Shown here: positions 1-7,180 of the stretch, one piece after another
How positions within the stretch are numbered: the first letter of the stretch is position 1
How the letters are laid out: every line of letters begins with the position of its first letter
NCBI GenBank assembly: GCA_021779695.1
Contig: JAJYAE010000159.1
Location: forward strand, 1 to 9,631
Reading direction: 5' to 3'
Source: Acidobacteriota bacterium
Lineage (GTDB): Bacteria; Acidobacteriota; Terriglobia; Terriglobales; Acidobacteriaceae
DNA length: 9,631 nt
The notes under the pieces: generated by a model
What the model was told of the DNA's origin: nothing
Seen by the model: the letters and a program-made list of their open reading frames with translations, nothing else
Databases searched by the model: none
Position numbers and translations under genes: made by a program

Positions 1-434
1 TCTTTCTCGCGGTCTTCTTTGCGACGCTTGCGTTCGCGTTCGTTGAGCCGTTCTTCTTCATCGGCTATCTGATCTCGATTGCGATCTTCGGTCTGTACCA
101 GGCCATCTTCATGGCCAACGCCGGCGGCGCATGGGACAACGCGAAAAAGGTCGTCGAAGTTGACCTCAAACAGAAGGGAACTCCACTGCACGACGCAACC
201 GTAATCGGAGACACTGTGGGCGATCCGTTCAAAGACACCTCATCGGTGGCGATGAACCCGATCATCAAGTTCACCACGCTCTTCGGGCTGCTTGCGGTTG
301 AGCTTGCCGTCACGCTCAGCGCGGACAACGCGCTCCTGGCGCACACGCTGGCAGTCGTGTTCTTCCTGGTGTCAATGTTCTTTGTGCGGAAATCCTTCTA
401 TGGAATGAGGATTGAAACCGGCGCAGGCAAGTAA
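1..434 (+). CDS. hppA: Membrane-bound ion-translocating pyrophosphatase, C-terminal part (5' truncated)
   Basis: The first complete codon is at position 3, giving 143 visible residues to the TAA at 432-434; the N-terminus lies left of the window. The family hydrolyses cytoplasmic pyrophosphate and pumps H+ or Na+ across the membrane. What shows this is the family's C-terminal signature: NAGGAWDNAKK at visible residues 37-47, followed by GDTVGDPFKDTS at 68-79, which carries acidic and lysine residues of the pyrophosphate/Mg site. Hydrophobic stretches follow (FTTLFGLLAVELAV and LLAHTLAVVFFLVSMFFV), ending in a short basic tail. The residues that separate K+-dependent from K+-independent and H+ from Na+ pumps are outside the window, so ion specificity cannot be called. 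After the DTS motif the sequence reads SVAMN, where many homologues have GPSLN. It is convergent with the acetyltransferase at 498-1196, with a terminator hairpin in the 63-bp gap. Confidence 0.95.
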   Translation, partial: FLAVFFATLAFAFVEPFFFIGYLISIAIFGLYQAIFMANAGGAWDNAKKVVEVDLKQKGTPLHDATVIGDTVGDPFKDTSSVAMNPIIKFTTLFGLLAVELAVTLSADNALLAHTLAVVFFLVSMFFVRKSFYGMRIETGAGK

Positions 435-459
435 CTCGATTGTTCGAATCACACAATCA

Positions 460-496
460 GCCGCCCGTGCGCCAATGGCTGCGGGCGGCGATTTCT
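460..496 (+). terminator. Intrinsic terminator after hppA
   Basis: A perfect 8-bp GC stem GCCGCCCG (460-467) / CGGGCGGC (482-489) has an inner GCC/GGC pairing (471-473 / 477-479). It is followed by the T-rich stretch GATTTCTCTT. It starts 25 nt after the hppA stop and ends just before the stop of the convergent acetyltransferase. The reverse side lacks a strong T tract, so it mainly serves the plus strand. Confidence 0.7.
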
Positions 497-497
497 C

Positions 498-1196
498 TTA
501 CAGCGCTGGAGTGTGGCTTGCCGCGGGTAAAGAGCGCAGCTGCGTCCGCTGCCGCCCCTCCGCGTCGAAGTTGGAGGGGTCGAGCCACGCTTCGAAGGCT
601 GCTTTGCGCGCGGGCCACTCGTGGTCCAGCATGGCGAACCATGCCGTGTCGCGGTTGCGTCCTTTGACCACCATGTGCTGGTGGAAGATGCCTTCGAAAG
701 TGAATCCCAGTCGCAGCGCGGCACGGCGACTGGGCGTGTTCAGCGCGTTGCACTTCCACTCGAAGCGCCGGTAGCCCAGATCCTCAAACACATGGCGGGC
801 CATCAGGTACATGGCCTCGGTTGCGGCTGTGGTGCGCTGCAAGGCCGGGCTGAGCAGAATATTGCCGACCTCGATGACACCGTGAGCCGGCTCCATGCGC
901 AGATAACTGGCCCAGCCAGCAGCCGTTCCCGAGCCAGCCGGGACGATCGCCAAGAAGACGGCCTCCGGGCTGGACTGTTTACGGGCGATGGCTTCGCTGA
1001 GCGTCGCCTCTGAGCCGTAGGGGCCGTCAAAGAGCCCTGTCCACAGATCATCGTGTCCACGTACGCTTTTCCACAGATCGGCGGCATGGCGGGCCGCGTC
1101 GAGTGGTTCGAGCGTGACGGTGCGGCCGTAGAGAGCGACAGGCCGGGGAATTTGGGCGGGCTGCCAATCGGGAAGGCCGGGGCCACTGGCTGACAT
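498..1196 (-). CDS. GNAT family N-acetyltransferase, RimJ/RimL type
   Basis: A 232-aa GCN5-related N-acetyltransferase of the Acetyltransf_3 (RimJ/RimL-like) branch, which moves acetyl from acetyl-CoA to an amine; the substrate is unknown. The N-terminal strand RPVALYGRTVTLEPLDAARHAADLW (about residues 18-42) is typical of the subfamily. VIEVGNILLSPALQRTTAATEAMYL (107-131) covers the core beta-4 strand and acetyl-CoA pyrophosphate loop, with the usual glycine-rich Q/RxxGxG replaced by QRTTAAT. WKCNALNTPSRRAALRLGF (147-165) is the conserved C-terminal helix, followed by FEGIFHQHMVVKGRNRDTAWFAMLDHEWP. The frame stays open upstream to 1478, but that extension is arginine/proline-rich with no family similarity, so I chose ATG at 1196. 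No good Shine-Dalgarno sequence precedes it, so leaderless or weak initiation is possible. It is probably cytoplasmic and monocistronic, sharing the 536-bp gap with divergent nrdJ. Confidence 0.9.
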   Translation of the reverse strand: MSASGPGLPDWQPAQIPRPVALYGRTVTLEPLDAARHAADLWKSVRGHDDLWTGLFDGPYGSEATLSEAIARKQSSPEAVFLAIVPAGSGTAAGWASYLRMEPAHGVIEVGNILLSPALQRTTAATEAMYLMARHVFEDLGYRRFEWKCNALNTPSRRAALRLGFTFEGIFHQHMVVKGRNRDTAWFAMLDHEWPARKAAFEAWLDPSNFDAEGRQRTQLRSLPAASHTPAL

Positions 1197-1479
1197 GGAG
1201 ACAGCGTACCAGCTGGTGGGTTGCCGCGCTGGGGCTAGTTGCGGCCCGGTTGTCCACAATTCGCACAAGGCGCGCTGCATTTTGCACCTGAGCTGCGCCT
1301 TGTATGTGCCTGAAAGGCAGACTAGGCTTGAGTTCAGGCAGAGGCCGAGGCCCGAAACCGGCATCTGCACTGGATTTGGGGCAGATTGGGTGGCCGAACG
1401 AGGCGGCTGGCGAGGGGATTTGAGCTTTCCACAGGGAAACAAAGGGATTGCGCGACTAGTTGCCGGGAATGCAAACAAA

Positions 1480-1495
1480 ATACTAGATGTTGTGG
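1480..1495 (+). promoter_or_regulatory. NrdR-box-like site 1
   Basis: The 16-mer ATACTAGATGTTGTGG matches 12 of 16 positions of the NrdR consensus as I recall it (ACACWATATMTWGTGT). NrdR is the Zn-finger/ATP-cone repressor that binds tandem boxes in front of nrd operons. Location just upstream of a ribonucleotide reductase promoter fits. The same bases also overlap the possible 5' end of a cobalamin-riboswitch-like region, so the assignment is tentative. Confidence 0.4.
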
Positions 1496-1502
1496 TTTCC
1501 TG

Positions 1503-1531
1503 TTGACAGCTACTATAGACGGCGGTATTTT
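1503..1531 (+). promoter_or_regulatory. Candidate sigma-70-type promoter of nrdJ
   Basis: A perfect -35 hexamer TTGACA (1503-1508) is followed after exactly 17 bp by TATTTT (1526-1531, 4 of 6 to TATAAT). This predicts a start near 1538 and a leader of about 195 nt. An alternative is TTGTGG (1490-1495) with an 18-bp gap to TATAGA (1514-1519). Both lie inside the NrdR-box-like pair, as expected for repression by promoter occlusion. Confidence 0.45.
1510..1525 (+). promoter_or_regulatory. NrdR-box-like site 2 (degenerate)
   Basis: CTACTATAGACGGCGG has a good left half (ACTATA) and a weak right half, 9 of 16 matches overall. It starts 30 bp after site 1, close to the 31-32 bp period typical of tandem NrdR boxes. 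It falls in the spacer of the TTGACA-N17-TATTTT promoter. Weak alone; the pairing with site 1 is what makes it worth listing. Confidence 0.25.
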
Positions 1532-1597
1532 TTCATCTGCGGCTGTAAACGGATTGTCATAAATCGCATCGGGAAGGCCGTGAAGACCTGCCGTTGA

Positions 1598-1623
1598 GCG
1601 CCAACTGAGGCGCATCGGATTTT
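1598..1623 (+). terminator. Leader hairpin followed by short T run upstream of nrdJ
   Basis: GCGCC (1598-1602) and GGCGC (1609-1613) form a perfect 5-bp stem with loop AACTGA, extendable by GA/TC across a bulge, then CGGATTTTAAA. It lies directly after the B12-box-like sequence, where an expression platform would be expected. The stem is short and the T run (1620-1623) is set back, so attenuation is only a possibility. Confidence 0.25.
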
Positions 1624-1718
1624 AAACCCCGTTTTCTGCGCGCCAGAGGGAACTTCTGCTGCGTAACCCAGTCTATGGAGTGCTGGGCCGGGGCAGGCTA
1701 TCTATTGCGACAGCTGAG

Positions 1719-1727
1719 AGGGAGAGG
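1719..1727 (+). promoter_or_regulatory. nrdJ ribosome binding site
   Basis: The purine-rich AGGGAGAGG lies 5-8 nt before the ATG at 1733 and settles the nrdJ start. No other in-frame start has such a site. Confidence 0.75.
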
Positions 1728-1732
1728 ATTGT

Positions 1733-4700
1733 ATGAGCGAGGCGAATCTGCAAACGACTGCTGCGGCTCACCAGGCACAGTACGGCCAAGGCGGACTGGC
1801 GTTTACCCGCCGGTTTTCACGGGAAGGCGTTTCGCCTTACGACGAGGTGCAATGGGAGCAGCGCACAGCGCTGATTACCGACAGCAAGGGGAACACGATC
1901 TTTGAGCAGAAGAGCGTAGAGACGCCCCTGGATTGGTCGATGACGGCCACCAATATTGTGGCGTCGAAGTACCTGCACGGACAGCTTGGTACCCGGGAGC
2001 GGGAGGCGGGCGTGCGGCAACTGGTGAGCCGTGTGGCGGAAACGATTCGCGACTGGGGCATGAAAAGCGGCTACTTTGCGACTGAGCGGGATGCGGCGGT
2101 GTTTCATGATGAGCTGGCGGTGATGCTGCTGACGCAGCGTGTGGCATTCAATTCACCGGTATGGTTCAACGTGGGCTGCGACCGGTTGGAGCCTAAAGCG
2201 GACGGTCAGAGCTGGCACTGGGATCCGGCAACGGGCGGCGTTCGGTTTGAGGCGACGGGCTACAAGAATCCGCAGTGCTCGGCGTGCTTCATCAACGCGG
2301 TGGATGACTCACTGGATTCCATCCTGACCCTGGCGAAGACGGAGGGCATGCTGTTCAAGTGGGGATCGGGAACGGGGACGAATTTATCGTCGATCCGCGG
2401 ATCGATGGAGCTGCTTTCAGGCGGCGGCCAGGCCTCGGGACCTTTGAGCTTTATGCGCGGCTTTGACGCATTTGCCGGGGTGATCAAGAGCGGCGGCAAG
2501 ACGCGGCGCGCGGCCAAGATGGTGATCCTGAATGTGGACCATCCGGACATCATGGAGTTCATTGAGTGCAAGGCCAAGGAAGAGGCGAAGGCCTTCACGC
2601 TGATCAAAGCAGGATATGACGGATCGGGGCCGGACTCCGAGGCCTACTCGTCGATCTTTTTCCAGAATGCAAACAACTCAGTGCGTGTGAACGACGAGTT
2701 CATGCGGGCCTATGAGCAGGACGGCGAGTTCACGACATACACGGTGAAGGGTCACCAGCAGGTGAAGACCTACAAGGCGCGTGAGATCATGCGCAAGATT
2801 GCGGAGTCCACCTGGCTGTGCGGCGACCCAGGCATGCAGTTTGATACCACGATCAACAAGTGGCACACGAGCAAGAACACGGCGCGCATCAATGCGTCGA
2901 ATCCGTGCTCGGAGTACATGTTCCTGGATAACTCGGCATGCAATCTGGCGAGCTTTAATCTGCTGAAGTTCGTGACGCCGGCGGGTGTTTTTGATATTGC
3001 ATCGTATCGCCATGCCATCTCCGTGATGATTACGGCGATGGAGATTCTGGTGGACAACTCGGGCTATCCGACGGAATCGATTGCGAAGAACTCGCATGAT
3101 TATCGTCCGCTGGGCCTGGGCTATGCGAATCTGGGAGCGCTCCTGATGGCTTTTGGGCTGCCCTATGACTCGACGGCGGGTCGCGATCTGGCTGCGGCGT
3201 TGACGGCGATCATGTGCGGCCAGGCGTATCTGCAGTCGGCGATTCTGGCGGCGCAGTGTCCGCCGCTGGCGTCTGCGACGCCGCTGACGGCGAGCGTGGA
3301 GCGGCAGGGCGGGGCGTGCCCGGGTTTCTATGTGAACCGCGAGCCCTTCCTGGACGTAATCCGGATGCATCGTGCGGAAGTGAACAATATTGGACGGTCG
3401 CGGGTCAGTGGAGAGCCATTCGAAGTGCCGCAGCTTGAGGCGCTTCTGGAGGCCAGCCGCGAGTGCTGGGATATGGCGCTGCTGTATGGCGAGCGGCATG
3501 GCTACCGCAACTCGCAGACCACCGTGCTGGCACCGACGGGCACGATCGGCTTCATGATGGATTGTGACACGACCGGCATTGAGCCGGACCTGGCGCTGGT
3601 GAAGTACAAGAAGCTGGTGGGCGGGGGCATGATCAAGATCGTGAACAACACCGTGCCGGCCGCTCTGTTCAAGCTTGGATACAGCGATGAGCAGGTCAAC
3701 GCGATCGTCAGCTACATTGACGCGACGGGGACGATTGAAGGCGCGCCGGGCATCAAGCCGGACCATTTGGCGGTGTTTGACTGCAGCTTCAAACCGGCCA
3801 AGGGCACGCGTTCGATTCACTACATGGGCCACATCAAGATGATGGCGGCAACGCAGCCGTTTCTCTCTGGCGCCATTTCAAAGACGGTGAACCTGCCACA
3901 CGAGGCAACCGTGGAGGATGTGGCCGAAGCGTACGCCGAGAGCTGGCGCAGGGGCATTAAGGCGGTAGCGATCTATCGGGATGGCTCGAAAGGAACGCAG
4001 CCGTTGAACACAAGCCTGGATCAGAAGCATGAGCCTTCGGCACTGGACGCTGTGGGCAGCCGAGTGCTGGAACAACTGGCGGCGGGGCACGCAGCGTCGG
4101 AGTCGGACGTGAAGGCGTTGGAAGCGCGCATCAGCGAAAAGCTGGAGGTGACGGCCAAGCAGGTGATTGCTGCTGCGTCGGCGTTCCAGCGGTCGCTTGA
4201 AGAGATTGCGAAAGCAGCTCAGACTCCGCTGCTGCAGCCGATGGGCACGGTAGAGGCGACGCCGGTGGCGAGCAAGCCGGCGGAGCAGGATCTGAATGCG
4301 CCGCCACGCGCCGTGCGGCATCGCCTGCCGGAAGAACGGGCATCGGTGACGCACAAATTCTCCATCGCGGGTCATGAGGGCTATATCACTGTGGGCCTGT
4401 ATCCCACGGGGCAGCCGGGCGAGATCTTCATCAAGATGGCGAAGGAGGGCTCGACGGTTTCCGGCCTGATGGATGCGTTTGCCACATCAATCTCTCTAGC
4501 GTTGCAGCACGGCGTGCCGCTGCGCGTGCTGTGCGAGAAGTTCGCGCACACGCGATTCGAGCCTTCAGGCTGGACGGGGAACGAGCAGATTGGCTACGCG
4601 AAGAGCCTGATGGACTACATCTTCCGGTGGCTCAGCCTGCGCTTCCTGTCAGGTACGCAGTTGAGCCTTTTCGCCGGGTTGGCGCCGCAAGCGCCGCAAT

Positions 4701-5083
4701 TGCCGGCGGCACCTTCCATGATTGCCGAGCCGGAACCGACGGAAGCGGCCAACATACCGCAAAGCCAGCTTGCCCGGCTGGCCGAGGAAGTGGCACGAAA
4801 GCTGAATCAGGTGAACGGGCAGGCGGCGACTTCAGGCATGGGCAGCACAGGCGCCCCGGCCGGTGGCATTGCGCCGGAGATTCAGGCAACCGGGGCTGCT
4901 TCGTCCGAGCCGAGTCACGGGCCGGAGTTAAAGGACCGTGGGATATACCATGCGGCGGATGCGATGCGCGACATGTACGACATGGGAGATGCACCGAGCT
5001 GCGGCACATGCGGCGCGATCATGGTGCGGAATGGAAGCTGCTACCGCTGCATGAGCTGTGGGTCTACGAGCGGTTGCAGTTAG
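1733..5083 (+). CDS. nrdJ: Class II (adenosylcobalamin-dependent) ribonucleoside-diphosphate reductase
   Basis: A 1116-aa cytoplasmic enzyme that reduces ribonucleotides to deoxyribonucleotides using a radical made by cleaving adenosylcobalamin. Active-site features are intact: NPCSE at 390-394 (N390, thiyl-radical C392, E394), the reducible cysteine pair C182 (in NPQCSACF) and C403 (SACNLAS), the loop KWGSGTGTNLSS (209-220) and the phosphate-binding APTGTI (600-605). The C392-C403 spacing of 11 equals that of the Thermotoga enzyme. After the catalytic barrel (to about 765) come a predicted coiled coil (about 770-835), a TSCPD domain (about 860-975), a Pro/Ala-rich linker (about 980-1070) and a cysteine-rich tail with C1090, C1093, C1103, C1106, C1109 and C1115. 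The tail is probably a zinc ribbon and thiol shuttle that re-reduces the active site. No N-terminal ATP cone was recognised. The protein is longer than typical NrdJ because of the insert and linker. The start is supported by AGGGAGAGG; the gene is monocistronic, with its own terminator. Confidence 0.97.
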   Translation: MSEANLQTTAAAHQAQYGQGGLAFTRRFSREGVSPYDEVQWEQRTALITDSKGNTIFEQKSVETPLDWSMTATNIVASKYLHGQLGTREREAGVRQLVSRVAETIRDWGMKSGYFATERDAAVFHDELAVMLLTQRVAFNSPVWFNVGCDRLEPKADGQSWHWDPATGGVRFEATGYKNPQCSACFINAVDDSLDSILTLAKTEGMLFKWGSGTGTNLSSIRGSMELLSGGGQASGPLSFMRGFDAFAGVIKSGGKTRRAAKMVILNVDHPDIMEFIECKAKEEAKAFTLIKAGYDGSGPDSEAYSSIFFQNANNSVRVNDEFMRAYEQDGEFTTYTVKGHQQVKTYKAREIMRKIAESTWLCGDPGMQFDTTINKWHTSKNTARINASNPCSEYMFLDNSACNLASFNLLKFVTPAGVFDIASYRHAISVMITAMEILVDNSGYPTESIAKNSHDYRPLGLGYANLGALLMAFGLPYDSTAGRDLAAALTAIMCGQAYLQSAILAAQCPPLASATPLTASVERQGGACPGFYVNREPFLDVIRMHRAEVNNIGRSRVSGEPFEVPQLEALLEASRECWDMALLYGERHGYRNSQTTVLAPTGTIGFMMDCDTTGIEPDLALVKYKKLVGGGMIKIVNNTVPAALFKLGYSDEQVNAIVSYIDATGTIEGAPGIKPDHLAVFDCSFKPAKGTRSIHYMGHIKMMAATQPFLSGAISKTVNLPHEATVEDVAEAYAESWRRGIKAVAIYRDGSKGTQPLNTSLDQKHEPSALDAVGSRVLEQLAAGHAASESDVKALEARISEKLEVTAKQVIAAASAFQRSLEEIAKAAQTPLLQPMGTVEATPVASKPAEQDLNAPPRAVRHRLPEERASVTHKFSIAGHEGYITVGLYPTGQPGEIFIKMAKEGSTVSGLMDAFATSISLALQHGVPLRVLCEKFAHTRFEPSGWTGNEQIGYAKSLMDYIFRWLSLRFLSGTQLSLFAGLAPQAPQLPAAPSMIAEPEPTEAANIPQSQLARLAEEVARKLNQVNGQAATSGMGSTGAPAGGIAPEIQATGAASSEPSHGPELKDRGIYHAADAMRDMYDMGDAPSCGTCGAIMVRNGSCYRCMSCGSTSGCS

Positions 5084-5106
5084 TCCGACGGATGCAATTG
5101 GGAAGG

Positions 5107-5152
5107 ATGGGGTGGGGTTAGACGAAGCGATCTGACTCCACCCCATTGTTTT
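5107..5152 (+). terminator. Intrinsic terminator of nrdJ
   Basis: A 16-bp stem with two G-T wobbles pairs 5107-5122 (ATGGGGTGGGGTTAGA) with 5131-5146 (TCTGACTCCACCCCAT). The loop is 8 nt, and TGTTTT follows at once. It begins 23 nt after the nrdJ stop. Read on the minus strand the hairpin lacks a T tract, so it is chiefly for nrdJ, though it could also block read-through from the convergent beta-galactosidase gene. Confidence 0.88.
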
Positions 5153-5240
5153 GATGGCTGAAGATTCGAGTAGTCGATTCCTACCGCAGGCCGGAGTTGT
5201 CCTGTTGTGAGAGGGCGGGGTTCGACTGGCGCTCGACCGC

Positions 5241-7103
5241 TTACGGATTGCCAAGCTGAGATGCGGCGGCGAATACCGGGTGATCGATGCTGCAGACTGC
5301 CTCGGCAGCGGAGCCCGCCCAATCAAAGAAGATGATGGTGTTGGGGCCGGGGTGCATCCAGGGACCTGGTGCATAAAGCGCGAATTGCGGGCCGATTGAC
5401 CAGAATCGCCCGAGTGGCCGGTCATTGAGCCAGAGCTCGCCCTTTGTGAGCTGGCGCGTGTCGAGAAACGTGTCGGCGACAGGATCAACGTGCATAAGCG
5501 TTCGGTAGAAGCAGGGGCCGCTGCAAGGCGTTGACACAAAATGCAGGCGGTCGAGATGGTCCATCGGCAGGGAATAGATCAGCCAGTGACCGGGCGTCTT
5601 TCCGCCGAGACAGACGCTGCCTGTGATGCCTTTGCGTTCCGTTCGCAGGACTGAGGTGAAGTTCACGCGTCCACTGTTTTCGACGAGGATGTCCAGAGTG
5701 GCGGGATGCGGCAGTGCGGGGATCGCAAGCTTTGAGGTGCCGAGTCTGCGATCGAGGGTGCCGATCAGGACCTGGTTGACGTAGATTTGCGCGACATCGT
5801 GCAGCCCGGTCAGCACGAGCTCTCCGCCGTCGCCTTTCTGCAACTGGGTGCGATAGAGGATGTACCCATAAGACTGGTCGAGATCTTCCATGGTCAAAAG
5901 GGCGGAGGACTCGACAGGATGCGGCAGGTTATTCCAGAGCGACGCCGATTCCAGCTGCGCGTCGACGGGAAACGCTGAGACAGGGATGGGCGCGGGCAAA
6001 CTGGGCGGCTCCGCGTGTGTCACCTGTCGAATGGCATCGCGAAACGCGAAGAACTTCTGACGCGGCGCGCCACGTTCATCGAGCGGTGCATCGTAGTCGT
6101 AGCTCGTGGTGTCGGGTTCATAGCTTGTCCCGTTGCTGTTTGCGCCATTCATCCAGCCAAAGCTTGTGCCGCCGTGAAACATATACATGTTGACTGAGTC
6201 GCCTTGACTGAGCATCCAACTCAGCTCTGCGGCTTCCTGCTTTCCATCCGTGACGTGATGCTTCTCGCCCCAGTGATCGAACCAACCTGCCCAGTACTCG
6301 CCGCTCATGCGCGGGCCGTTGGGGCGTTCCGACTGGAGGATGGCAAAGCTCTTCTGCGCTTCTCCCGTTCCGAAGTTGATGACTGCGGGAAGCTCAGGCA
6401 GCGAACCTTTGGGGAGCTGCTCCGGTCCGTCGGCCGTGTAGAGGACGTCGGCCGCGAGGCCGCTTTTCACGAGCGCGGCTTTTACGGCTTCCATGTAGGC
6501 GTGGTCATCACCGAAGGAACCGTACTCGTTTTCCACCTGGACGGCAATGATGGGACCTCCATTGCGAAGAAGCAGAGGATCGATTTCCTTTTCGAGCCGG
6601 GCGAACCAGGTCTGCATGGCGGCGATGTACTGGGGGTCGTTGCTGCGGAGGACCATGGTTCGATTTTTGAGGAGCCAGGACGGATAGCCTCCGAGATCCC
6701 ACTCTGCGCAAACGTAGGGACCGGGGCGGAGAATGACATGCAGGCCCTCCTGCTGCGCCTCGCGAATGAACTCTGCCACGTCGTTCTGGCCGCTGAAGTC
6801 ATAGGCTCCGGGGCGCGATTCGTGAAGGTTCCAGAAGACGTAAGTGGAGATGGTGTTGAGCCCCATGGCGCGGGCCTTGCGGAGGCGGTCGCGCCAGTAC
6901 GCACGGGGAATGCGCGCGTAGTGCATTTCGCCCGAGATGATCTGATAGGGCTTATCATCGAGCAGGAACTGACGGCCGGAGACCCTGAACGTGTGTGTTT
7001 GCCGTGCAGCCGATGATACGGACGAGAGCAGAACCAACAGAAGGACGCGTGAGAGGCGACGGAAATCAAAGATGACATGCATGGGATTCGACATGAGGAG
7101 CAT
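5241..7103 (-). CDS. Secreted GH35 beta-galactosidase
   Basis: A 620-aa glycoside hydrolase family 35 enzyme that removes terminal beta-linked galactose with retention of configuration. The TIM barrel starts at about residue 45 with FLLDDKPYQIISGEMHYARIP, and LRPGPYVCAEWDLGGYP (125-141) is a GH35 hallmark. The acid/base is E193 in QVENEYGSFG and the nucleophile E269 in MSGEYWAGWF; MFHGGTSFGWMNGAN (308-322) is also characteristic. C-terminal beta-sandwich domains with galactose-binding-like fold fill about 390-610. The N-terminus has a signal peptide: basic FRRLSR, hydrophobic VLLLVLL, cleavage near SSAA (about residue 33), so it is probably periplasmic or secreted by Sec. The RR pair lacks the rest of a Tat motif. 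Starts at 7103, 7094 and 7082 are all possible and none has a good Shine-Dalgarno; 7082 gives the most typical signal peptide, 7103 the longest frame. It lies 123 bp behind the aldolase/phosphatase gene on the same strand. Confidence 0.95.
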   Translation of the reverse strand: MLLMSNPMHVIFDFRRLSRVLLLVLLSSVSSAARQTHTFRVSGRQFLLDDKPYQIISGEMHYARIPRAYWRDRLRKARAMGLNTISTYVFWNLHESRPGAYDFSGQNDVAEFIREAQQEGLHVILRPGPYVCAEWDLGGYPSWLLKNRTMVLRSNDPQYIAAMQTWFARLEKEIDPLLLRNGGPIIAVQVENEYGSFGDDHAYMEAVKAALVKSGLAADVLYTADGPEQLPKGSLPELPAVINFGTGEAQKSFAILQSERPNGPRMSGEYWAGWFDHWGEKHHVTDGKQEAAELSWMLSQGDSVNMYMFHGGTSFGWMNGANSNGTSYEPDTTSYDYDAPLDERGAPRQKFFAFRDAIRQVTHAEPPSLPAPIPVSAFPVDAQLESASLWNNLPHPVESSALLTMEDLDQSYGYILYRTQLQKGDGGELVLTGLHDVAQIYVNQVLIGTLDRRLGTSKLAIPALPHPATLDILVENSGRVNFTSVLRTERKGITGSVCLGGKTPGHWLIYSLPMDHLDRLHFVSTPCSGPCFYRTLMHVDPVADTFLDTRQLTKGELWLNDRPLGRFWSIGPQFALYAPGPWMHPGPNTIIFFDWAGSAAEAVCSIDHPVFAAASQLGNP

Positions 7104-7180
7104 CCCAAGTGTGCGGCATGAGCCAAGCGGTACGCAAGGTGCGGGCAGTGGACGTGCTCCAGAAGACCGACGGGAAAGTG

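Larger units (their letters stand above)
1490..1600 (+). promoter_or_regulatory. Cobalamin-riboswitch-like leader sequence (possibly degenerate)
   Basis: Three elements that are highly conserved in cobalamin riboswitches occur in order: GCGGCTGTAA (1539-1548; consensus CCGCaACTGTaA), GGGAAGG (1571-1577) and AAGACCTGCC (1583-1592), the core of the B12 box (consensus GgAgACCtGCC). An upstream TTGTGGTTTCC (1490-1500) resembles the usual 5' strand that pairs with GACC. Against a full aptamer, the spacings are much shorter than in the classical form, the usual GGTGAAAATCC-like segment and CACTG are not recognisable, and the best promoter would start transcription at about 1538. It may be a compact variant, a decayed copy or a coincidence. 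Confidence 0.3.
1197..1732. other. Gene-free divergent region between the acetyltransferase and nrdJ
   Basis: No convincing gene is seen in these 536 bp. The half nearest nrdJ (about 1480-1732) holds the promoter, NrdR-like and riboswitch-like signals listed separately. The half nearest the acetyltransferase contains a small perfect hairpin, TGCCT-GAA-AGGCA (1307-1319), but no clear minus-strand promoter could be picked. The nrdJ leader also carries an 8-nt direct repeat CGCATCGG at 1565-1572 and 1611-1618 and a possible CCCAG/CTGGG pairing at 1667-1671 / 1683-1687. An open frame starting at 1675 lacks a ribosome binding site and is taken as chance. Confidence 0.6.

Noticed and set aside
1037..1433. 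Four DnaA-box-like TCCACA sequences on one strand (1037-1045, 1067-1075, 1250-1258, 1425-1433), one matching TTWTNCACA
   Set aside because: Two are explained by Leu-Trp codons (CTG TGG) in the acetyltransferase gene, there is no AT-rich unwinding element and no dnaA or dnaN nearby; not a credible origin.
1197..1478. N-terminal extension of the acetyltransferase frame up to 1478
   Set aside because: The extra 94 residues have no similarity to GNAT proteins, and ATG at 1196 gives the family's usual N-terminus.
1675..1905. 76-aa open frame overlapping the nrdJ start
   Set aside because: No ribosome binding site and its frame runs through the conserved nrdJ 5' end; chance.
2678..3832. Long (384 aa) minus-strand open frame inside nrdJ
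   Set aside because: Arginine/histidine-rich, no recognisable domain, lies fully antisense to conserved catalytic core; a by-product of GC-rich codon use.
5163..5180. Imperfect hairpin GATTCGA/TCGATTC as a terminator for the GH35 gene
   Set aside because: One central mismatch, short stem and no T run on the minus strand; too weak to list as a feature.
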